In this document: in pieces, positions 1 to 8,900 of the stretch | How the letters are laid out: each line of letters begins with the position of its first letter | How positions within the stretch are numbered: the stretch's first letter is position 1 | Source of the DNA: Silene noctiflora | Taxonomy: Eukaryota > Streptophyta > Magnoliopsida > Caryophyllales > Caryophyllaceae | DNA length: 25,208 nt | Assembly (NCBI GenBank): GCA_009801015.1 | Contig: VHZZ01002066.1 | Location: 3,756 to 28,963, forward strand | Reading direction: 5' to 3' | Position numbers and translations under genes: made by a program | The notes under the pieces: model-generated | Seen by the model: the letters and a program-made list of their open reading frames with translations, nothing else | The model's database searches: none | What the model was told of the DNA's origin: nothing

Positions 1-70
1 AGATCGGGTTTTATAAAAACCGTCGTCCTGATCTGATTTGGGTGTTAAGTTTTTTAATTAACAAGGAATT

Positions 71-152
71 AAGGTGGTTATTACAAAAAATGGACATATA
101 AGGGGGTTATTTGTTAAAAAATGAATATATAAGGAGGTTATTTACAAAAAAC
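71..152 (+). repeat. Tandem repeat, about 2.5 copies of a ~32-base unit
   Basis: The unit reads roughly AAGG(T/G/A)GGTTATT followed by an A-rich run and ATATATA. The copies begin near 71, 101 and 132 and differ at several bases. Confidence 0.7.
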
Positions 153-155
153 ACT

Positions 156-170
156 TACTATTACTACTAT

Positions 171-211
<41 letters not shown>

Positions 212-228
212 TTATTATTATTATTATA
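156..228 (+). repeat. (TAC)n/(TAT)n microsatellite
   Basis: An uninterrupted TAC run gives way to TAT/TTA. The poly-tyrosine frame that results is an artefact of the repeat. Confidence 0.95.
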
Positions 229-353
229 ACGCAGCCTTTATATTAAAAGATCAAAACAAAGTTTACAAGAAATTGGTGGGCAGCCGAGACACAATCTGGG
301 CTCTCACCCCTTAGTTATAGCAAAGCTTTATAGATTCATATCTTTCCTTATCA

Positions 354-414
354 CTACTATTATCCTTATTATCCTTATTATTATTATTATTTTGAAATAA
401 CTTATATTTTTCTA

Positions 415-457
<43 letters not shown>
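354..457 (+). repeat. (ATT)n microsatellite cluster
   Basis: Two ATT/TTA tracts (about 354-391 and 411-457) are split by a short non-repeat stretch. Confidence 0.93.
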
Positions 458-1473
458 TTACGAGTTTTGTTTATAGCTGGAATCGAGTTAGAAGTTAATT
501 AGTTGGGTTAGTGAGTCGGGATTTGTTTAATTAGATTTCCGTAATTGTTTTATAATTATTTAGTAGAATTAGGTGGTAATTGTATCTTTATTATATTATT
601 GTTTTAGGTGACGGTATTGAGCTGGAGTATTTTTTATACTTGTTGATTAGCGTGGTCGGACTTGCTTGCTAAGAGGTAGGATATCTAATCTTTGTGTTCA
701 TGATTATGTCATTTGTATGCCATGTGATCTGTTATGTTTGGTTGAATTATCATGTGATATGTTGTCATGGTTTGAATTATGAGTTATGAGTTGGTATTGC
801 ATTCATAAGCATGGCATATGTATTTGGATATCAGTTTGGATCATGATTAAGGCCTAGGCTGGCGCTGCAATTACAGGCGCGCTGTGATTGCAGGCTTGTC
901 TCTGGTGTCCTCGGGTTTATCCTGGTTAAGGGCCAAGCTGGTTCTGCAGACATGTCTCTGGTGTCCTCAGCTGTTATGCTGGTTTCTCGATGACGGTCAA
1001 GGAAGACCCGACCAGGGATTGGCAGGTGGGAGTTTCGGGATGATGAGCTCAGTTGAAAGATCATTTGCATATTGCATACATATCTTGATTGTTATTATTC
1101 TATTGATTATTTATCCTACTCAACCGCAAGTTTGACCGTGTTTTCGTGAACACTTGTGATTAACCAAATTTGGGGAATAGAAGGTATGCAGGTTAAGAGA
1201 TTGGAACGAAGGGAATGACGAGTCAAGCTAGAGACTTTCACGAGTTTTAATAGATGTAATAAGAGTTTTAATTTATACGTTTCCACTAAAGTTGTAATTT
1301 GTTAAACCTTGTAATCGTTTAAGATGTATAAGAGTTTTTAAAGTTATATAAATTTATATGTTTTCCTTTGGATTGTTATACTTTGATCTTACTACCTCGG
1401 GAAACCGAGATGGTAACATCATTATTCACTCGGGAATGTCTAGTAAGGCTCCTGAATAAATGAGGGTCTTACA
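458..1473 (+). mobile_element. Related, diverged LTR fragment (possible 5' LTR of the same or a sister element)
   Basis: The last 100 bases (about 1374-1473) match the end of the downstream LTR (about 3082-3183) in order: a GAGATGGTAA block, a GGGAA block, TAAGGCTCCT, and a final G-rich stretch ending CTTACA. The match is clearly diverged. The 5' end cannot be placed and may run into the microsatellite region or beyond the window. No gag or pol frame is seen. Confidence 0.5.
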
Positions 1474-1923
1474 CCGAGTGGATACAACTCGATCGAATAC
1501 TGGTTACTTGATCGAGTGTCTGTAGATCATGTGCTAAGACCATATTTTCATTGGCATGGGATTATGGGGGGTGTTTTGTTGAGCCATATATAGTTATTAT
1601 GATCATTGATGGTTACTTTCGTGCTCCTCCTTGTGTACAACTTGTATCAAAAGAATATGCAGTATTTTCGACCTGTGTGTTTGCTAACTTTTGTTTGGAC
1701 TTTTGGCGACCGTTTGGGATAGGTTATAGTGGATAGTGATGGTTGTACTCGTTGAAGGGGTGAATGATGATCATCAGTAGGCATAAAGGCAGCGAGGTTT
1801 AAGGATATACTTATAGTGGGTTGACGAGTCATGTCGTTAGTCACTTTGGTTTGGCTTACTGTTGGGTTGGGGAAGACAAGGAGTTGAACTTCGGGAACGA
1901 AGTTCTTTTTAAGGAGGGAAGAC
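1474..1923 (+). mobile_element. Short non-coding internal remnant between two LTR-like segments
   Basis: Only 450 bases separate the two LTR-like segments. No tRNA-Met primer site (TGGTATCAGAGC type) follows 1473 and there is no retroelement coding frame. The 3' 40 bases look like a gypsy polypurine-tract region. This fits a heavily deleted or recombined element. Confidence 0.45.
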
Positions 1924-3183
1924 TGTAATACCCGTCCTTTTAGGGACTCGTTGATTGACCTTAGACACATGTTTGACTTTGGGACCTTTGTAGAACGGAC
2001 CTTGAGACTTAAGAGCTTTGGGTTGGGGGAACTCGATTTAGAATGGGCTACTCGATCAAGTAGTTCATAGACTCGATCGAGTAGAGGTCACTTGATCGAG
2101 TATGCCCTGCACTCGATCGAGTAATTTTGGTTCAGCGTTATAATATAAATCGTGAAGTCGTAAACCCAAATTAGTTTTTTTTCCTTTTCATTTATCCTAA
2201 ACCTAGATCGACGACACTCTTCACCTCTCACCATCCCCCTTTTATAATCCTTCACCTTGGAGTCTACCATGGAGATGGAGGCTCGAGTCGGGTTGCAGTC
2301 TTGTCGCGCGGTATGCCAGGCATAGGTAAGTCATCATCATCACTGTCATCCTTGAGTTTTGTTGGGGTTATGGTTATTAGTAATAAGGGTACGTCTTTGT
2401 TGTTAGGTGAAGTAGATGGTTGTTTTGCAATCATAGGGATGTGATGCTAGTCGCGGATCGCTAAAGGTAGGTTTTCATACTCAGTACTGTTGAGTGATGT
2501 TATGTGTAATGCGTGGTGGTATTGATGGTGTAGTATTTTGTTTTGTGTATGTGTGGGGGTGCGTCCCCGGCTAAGTGGAGTCATTTTCAGAAATGGCTTC
2601 ACGCCCTTGTTCCGCCCCTTATGGTTCCCATCACAGGGGGTGTGCACATTAATGGTCAATGGGTTATCGCTCTATGGTTTTGAGCGGGGCTTAAGTGGTA
2701 AGGCTGCGGTCCCCACTGGCGGTGTAGGTTACTGGTTGCGACTGGTAATCTGGAAGGACTGCACTTCGGTGTTAATCAGATGAATGGTGATGTACTGGAG
2801 ATGGATTTTATGCTTGTATATGTTGCGTTTAGTATGATGTTCTTCAGTTACTGACCTTGTGTGGTTTTCTCTGTGTTCTTCTTGTTGTGTATTTACGGTG
2901 ATCCTTTATGGTGAGCAGTCAGTCTTAGCAGGTGTTGATATGGAGCTTGTCTAGGTGCTCTGGAGGGACGCGTCTTTCACCGAGTCTTGACATGTGTAGT
3001 CTCATCGTAGTTGTGTAGGCTCATCAGTTGTATCTCTTTTATGTTGAGTTTAAATATGTAATTAATTATAATAGTTCTTTTATTGACGTTATGATATACT
3101 ATTCCTCGCGCAAACGAGATGGTAATGGTCGTATCTGCTAGGGAAGGACTGATTAAGGCTCCTTGGTAGATGGGGGTGTTACA
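1924..3183 (+). mobile_element. Long terminal repeat, Ty3/gypsy (Tekay/Del-like) type
   Basis: The segment starts TGTAATACCC and ends GGGGGTGTTACA, so the ends form the TG...CA inverted pair of an LTR. Directly upstream (about 1885-1923) lies CTTCGGGAACGAAG followed by the purine-rich AAGGAGGGAAGA. This resembles the 3' end and polypurine tract of plant Tekay/Del chromoviruses, so it is probably a 3' LTR. No 5-bp target duplication is seen against the downstream flank (AAGAC versus TTGGT). Trusting the LTR ends is safe; the lineage name is an inference. Confidence 0.72.
2041..2125. repeat. CTCGATCGAG palindrome array inside the LTR
   Basis: Four spaced copies of ACT(C/T)GATC(G/A)AGTA occur here, two containing the exact palindrome CTCGATCGAG. 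Two diverged copies lie at about 1487-1519. The spacing is roughly 22-25 bases, in the first 200 bases of the LTR. Confidence 0.7.
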
Positions 3184-4900
3184 TTGGTGAATGCAAAAAT
3201 TACTTATGGTGGTTGAATAAGTATTCATGGTTACTCCTTTCATACTTGAGAGTACCTTTAAAAGGTCATACACGACATAAATGAACAAACACATTGATTA
3301 GATTAAGTGAGATACAAATTAAATTTTACCCCTACTAACGGCTTTAAACTGAGCCACCAAATTTGATGCCCACAAAATTCATAGCAGCTCCCTAAATATA
3401 GCTTGCACTCAAAATTAGATACTCGTAAAAACTATGAATTGCACTTGATGGTGAGGTAAGATTACCATAATAGATGATCTGTAATCATGGTTTCATCATT
3501 TCGGCTACGAACATGAATAATCGATATGTCTCATAATATTTATTCCACAAAGGAATAAATATTATATGGAATAATATATTTTTTTTTATTTTCGTCATAT
3601 AGAATACTCCATATTATTTTTCTAAAGCTGTGGATAGATGAATTTTAAAAAGAAAAATATAGCGGTAAGTTTGATTCATATAGTTATGGAGTTAAGTTCA
3701 CCCTTTTTAGGCACATGAATCTCAAAAGATATTTTTTTTATACTAAATCTCAAAAGAAGTCAAATTCATATATAATTGGCCGTTCTTATATTGTCGAACT
3801 AAAAAAAGAGGTATACGACATGTTAAAACTTAAAACTCCTTAGACGTGTCGGCCAAGTAAAAAACAACAAAAGTAAAGGCAAAGACTCCACTATTTCATC
3901 CTCATTTACACATGAATAAGGCTCTTTTCATATACACAAAACTTAATTACTCAAAACAAACAATGTTATCAATAAAACTTCTTAACATTTTGATGCTACT
4001 TACTTAATAATCATCAAAGATTATAAAAATATGGAACAACTTTCTCCCCCTATGAAAATATGAGCAAATGTGAAATAAAAGTGTTCTAAATAATTAAATT
4101 TTACCCACATTAAAATATTATTAATCACGTGATTGATTACACTGGCCTACCTAATTCATTAGCTAAATTCACAATCGTTTTGTACACTGTCCTGTCTTCA
4201 CATTCAAGCGCACATGGGTGACATTTCTCTGATTTTCGGATAAATTAATCGTAGACCTAAACTAATAAAAAAAAAGTTGTTCATACAGACAAAAAATTCA
4301 ACAGTAAAATATAGAGGTTGTTACTTACATAAAACTGCTTTTCCTTTTCAAAATGAGTTTTTTCGTAAACTATTTCCCAGAAAAATTATGAGTGTGGCCT
4401 GATTTTTAAAACAACTGTTTTTCATTAGTTTAATACGTTTGGCCAAATTTTTTTGTTAGGTATGTGACAGATTATGTGAGAACAAAGGTAAAAAAGTAGA
4501 AATAGAAACACCAATTTTGTGCTTTTACTTCTAGTGGGTAATTATTAACTTTTAGCTTTTAACTTTTTAAAAACAGTAATAAACTAAAAAGTTAGTAAAA
4601 TGGTAGATTCCTAGGAATAGTATTCCTCGAGCGTACCGCATAATACACATCGGTAAGTTTTCAACTTCCAGCTCTTAGATGGAGCTGACAAAACTAACTG
4701 AACCCGATAGGGCTGACCCAAGACTCAATAATGACATGATATTAAATGATAAAATTATTTTTTGTTAAGGTCTTAAACATAAAAGCTGGTTTTTTGTTAT
4801 GTCTCATATGTAAAAGTTGTACTATAACAAATTTCAATTATATACAATTTTCTTTTACACAAAATAAAGAGTAGACTTTTTGGAATACAAATTATAGAGG
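3184..4900. other. AT-rich spacer, no gene seen
   Basis: There is no frame with recognisable protein similarity on either strand. The stretch holds a small perfect hairpin at 3533-3565 and, at about 4320-4610, a TTTTTAAAA-rich segment of the kind found in decayed hAT-like elements. The latter has no defined ends. Confidence 0.55.
3533..3565. repeat. Perfect 14-bp inverted repeat (hairpin)
   Basis: ATAATATTTATTCC, a five-base loop ACAAA, then GGAATAAATATTAT. It is AT-rich and could be chance or a MITE scar. Confidence 0.7.
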
Positions 4901-5025
4901 GTAAGACGGCGGTTTTATACTGTCAGATAGACCATTCTTATTAAAAAAAATTATTCATTTAATGCTAATAAGCAAGTTATCTTTTTACATATTGGATTCG
5001 TCCCACAGTATAAGACCGTCTCACG
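4901..5025. mobile_element. Short inverted-repeat element with GAGACGGTCTTA-type ends
   Basis: The left arm GTAAGACGGCGGTTTTATAC pairs with the right arm ending GTATAAGACCGTCTCAC, about 80 bases apart. The same terminal motif is common in Caryophyllales genomes. The class is not certain. Confidence 0.6.
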
Positions 5026-5131
5026 CAATAAGTGCAATTTATTTAATTACTAAAATCTATATGCATCACAATCTAAAATACCGTGCATTATCACAGGATT
5101 TGCACTAGTGATTAATCAAATGATTAACATA

Positions 5132-5222
5132 CTTCCTCCATATCACACCAAAGGTAACCTGGACTCATTTTTCCCTTTACAAATAGTGGGTCCATCTTAC
5201 CTTTGGTGTGGTATAGAGGGAG
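5132..5222. mobile_element. Stowaway-like MITE (91 bp, TA target duplication)
   Basis: The ends CTTCCTCC and GAGGGAG are flanked by TA at 5130-5131 and 5223-5224. The terminal inverted repeats reach about 25 bases and share ATATCACACCAAAGGTAA with one mismatch. Stowaway elements of the Tc1/mariner group have CTCCCTCC ends and TA duplications. Confidence 0.85.
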
Positions 5223-5227
5223 TATAA

Positions 5228-5603
5228 GGGCATTAGCAATAGAGGGTTTGTCAAGGGTTTGTAGATGACGTGTCGAGGTTTGTCTACAAACNCCCTATTG
5301 CTAGAGATAGGTATTGGGGTTTGTCAATAAGAATGGTTACTAGGTTGTATACAGGTTTGTAAAATGACATGGCAAAAAATTATGACAAGTAGTGGTCCAC
5401 ACAAGTACACAATGTTAAAATTTGACAAAATGTAACCCACGTATAAATGAGGGAAAAATGAATAATTTTATGTGGGTCCTATAATATAAATCTTGGAAAG
5501 GTTTGTCTATTGTTAGGTAAGAGTTTGTAATTGAAGAGGTTTGTTACCTTGGTGATGTGTCAATAGACAAACCTCTTTTGAGGTTTGTCTATTGTGGATG
5601 CCC
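5228..5603. mobile_element. PIF/Harbinger (Tourist)-like MITE, 376 bp, TAA target duplication
   Basis: The ends GGGCATTAGCAATAGAGG and the complement of the right end (GGGCATCCACAATAG) form imperfect inverted repeats flanked by TAA at 5225-5227 and 5604-5606. Several internal copies of GGTTTGTC and its complement GACAAACC extend the fold. The unresolved base N lies at 5292. Confidence 0.78.
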
Positions 5604-5799
5604 TAATATAGTCACTATTTGTCACGCATGTTTAACAACTGATCAGTCCAATGCTCCGTATAACGTTACGATATATTGAATATATTAGACAAAAAATTGC
5701 ACTGATATCATATATCAAACTAAATATTTATAAAAATTAACAATAACTATATTTTTATAATTAAAATTAAAGAAAATAAACAACAGTAAAAAGGCGTTA

Positions 5800-5946
5800 A
5801 TTTAACCCGTTTCTGACCCTAACCCGATCCAAAACCAGTGTAAGCCCAACCCGTAAAACCCGTACTTTGCTAACCCGAAATAAAGCCGACCCATATTTTA
5901 CCCGAAACTGAAATAACCAAACCCGTAACCCGCTTATCTGACCCAT
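5800..5946 (+). promoter_or_regulatory. ACCCG-rich tract just upstream of the methyltransferase start
   Basis: About ten copies of AACCCG, GACCC or close variants occur in 147 bases, ending 42 bases before the ATG. No convincing TATA box stands out. The tract overlaps the expected promoter or 5' UTR, but a role is not shown. Confidence 0.4.
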
Positions 5947-5987
5947 ATAACAGGTAATAGCTTTACACATCGAATCCTGAATTAAAA

Positions 5988-8900
5988 ATGGCGACTGAAG
6001 AAGAAACCAAGCTTCAACTTTTCCTCCAATGGCTTCAGGTTATTTCTATCATCACATTCTCTCTGATTTTTTTCTGCTTGCATTTATTACTCTTATATTT
6101 AGTTATCCATCATTATTCATTTCTTCACAATCGACATAATCAGGTAAATGGAGTGGAACTTCGTGGTTGCAATATCAAATACTGTGATTCCAGTAAAGGA
6201 TTTGGCATTTTCTCTGATACCCATGTTTCTGATGGTATGTTTTCCATATTTATGACTGCATTTTCTTCATTGTTCATGTAGCAATGAATTGTTGAAATAG
6301 TTGTTCGTTAGGATAATTCTGGTTTGAATTTGAATCGATGCCTACTTTTTTTATTACTTTGCTACGCGGTATGACACTTGAACGCTTCATTATAAGCAAG
6401 GAATAGGAGATTTTTGTAAGTTATCGCGTTCTCTATTATATAATGAATATGCATGATTAAAGGCGGAACCTTTAAATTAGATCGAATTACATACCTCCAG
6501 CCATTGCTTTGAATTTTGTTGAAAATGATTAATCTTTTCAAAATCCTCACTTATCAGTTCTAGTTAGCGTGATTAATTGAATGGAGAGTAGGATTAGTGG
6601 CCTTATTTAGAGCTTAATTACGTTTTTTTCTTAAGTAGCGGTCTTGCCATTAAAGTACCCTTAAACATGGAGGTTGTTGGTGATTAAAATGTAGGTGGGA
6701 GAGGGTACTTTTCTTTAGTGGGATGTAGTAACCTTGATCATGGAAAACAACTTTACTCCCATTGACATTACATTTTTTTTTCATACAACCTCTATCCAAT
6801 CTCAGAACCCTAATCATTTCATTAGGCTTCAATTTATTGCGAGTCTTTTTCTCAATTGTAAGGGCAGTAAATTTCATTTTTTTGCCCTCCTTTCTCTATT
6901 TTCCTCATCTGAACCAACAGGGCAATAAGCTATTAAGTGATCATTTATCATTGTGTGTGTTATAAGAGATCTTAGAAGGGCTATATTGTCGAGCTCACCG
7001 AAAGCTTCACATATGGTCAATATGAAATTCTTGTTGAGCCCCAATATCCTTTGCGTGCACGATTACACATGATATAATCACGCACTCCCTTAATCTTAGT
7101 GGTAGGCCTCATGGATAAAAACTGCATAATTATAGTGTTAGCAAGAGCTTTGTTAGAAATTGCAAGCTACTAATCGATGACCTTAGGATCATTAACTTTA
7201 GTATGATGATAGACGGAATCATGTATACGAGCACAAATTTTTGTCTTTATGAGCATTAAGGAGATGTGCATTTTCATACAGATCATCTATTTCTAGAGTA
7301 TTATTCTCGGTTATGGTAGGCGGTTCGTCTTTCTGAATAGTATAGTGGACATCCATTAATCTCAAACGCAGTAACACCTTTTTCCTTCCACACCTTTACA
7401 AAATATATGTTGTTATTTTTTCAGTTATTTTACCTTTTATTAGATAGCTTTAATGTCAAGGGTGACATTTTTGAATTAAGGCATGATAACTAGAATGTGT
7501 GGAAAGAAAGAACATTAGTGTATTAATATGGATAGATATCGACTATGCAACTTGGAAATTCGAACCACCTATCATAACGAATACTAGTCTTCTATTTTTT
7601 TTTTTTTTTTTTTTTTATATTTATAAAAGTGCAAGCGATCTAATCGCATCTCCGTTCTGTTCAAGAAGACCAAAATTTGTGCTAGTTTTCGAGCTTCCGT
7701 CGATCAACATACTAAGGTTGAGATCTCTTAAGGCCATTGATTAACAGTTCACAACCTCTAAGAAAGCTCTTACTAACACTTTAGTTATTCAATTTTCATC
7801 TATGAGTTCACTAGAGGGAAATAAATTAAGAATGTTCGTGATTATATTATGCACCAGAGGAATATTGTGGCTTTGCGCAAGAGTTTAGGATATACCATGT
7901 GTGAAGCTTTCATGGTGCGTTTTATTTTGCGTACTCTTCCTCGGCACTATGGCCCTTTTAAGATCTCTTATAACACACATAGCAATGGATAGTTGACTAA
8001 TGAGTTTATGACCATGCGTGTTCAAAAGTAGGGAAGATTATCGAGTAAGTAGTGCGAAAAAGTGAACCTTACTACTCTTACAAAAGGAGCAAAAGGCTCA
8101 CATTAGTTAAAGGCCAAAGAAATGATTTTGGATAAACACGTCGTAGAGAAAGACTTAACGTGCTTCTTTTGTAAAAAGAAGGAGCACATGAAAAGAGTAT
8201 ATTAAGTTCAGGACTTGGCTTGAAAATAAAGATAATTCTTTAGCATTTGTTCGTTATGAATCTAATATGTTTAATTTAATTCTAAGCATAATACATGGTG
8301 GTAGATTTTGGTTCTACAATCCATCTTTCGAATGCCTTGTAGGGATGGCAAACTTAAGGAAATCAATGGGAAGGAATCATTACATCTATTCACGATGTCA
8401 GATACGTTCACATATGAAAAACTGTTGGGACCTATAATTTAACATTAATTTTTGGTGGAATTTTGCATTTTGAAAAGGCATTTTATGCTCAGAATTTCTC
8501 TAGATATTTGATTGGAGTTTCAAGACATGTATCTTTAGAAATTTTCTTTAAATTTCCGAATTCTTGCGTAAGAGAAAATGAATTCTTAAGTTATTGATTA
8601 TGGTATTTTTTCAATGGTTCATCTTGCCTTCAGTTGCAAACTGATATCCCCCATACTTCACATGGTAATACTAGTTTAAAATGATGTATTATGAGTAAAA
8701 GGTTTTCAATTTTGCAGCACATGGAGATTGGAACATATTTTTATTGGATATAAGTGTAATACAGTAGATACATTAAGAACTGAGAACGACAAGCATATCG
8801 TTCATTTGGATAGAGGCGTAGTACGGTAGACATACTGTTCCTTTTGGTAGAGGTGTAGTACGGTAGATATATTGAGAACCACAAGCTTATCGTTCATTTG

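Noticed and set aside
111..314. 67-residue frame with a long poly-Tyr run
   Set aside because: It is the translation of the TAC/TAT microsatellite, with no conserved flank.
1551..1970. Open frames on both strands in the LTR internal remnant
   Set aside because: They have no similarity to gag, protease, RT or integrase motifs and overlap the polypurine tract and LTR start.
7540..7620. B-box-like GGTTCGAA next to a long poly-T/A tract, as in a SINE
   Set aside because: On the strand with the B box the A-run would be on the 5' side, and there is no A box, so it does not fit a SINE.
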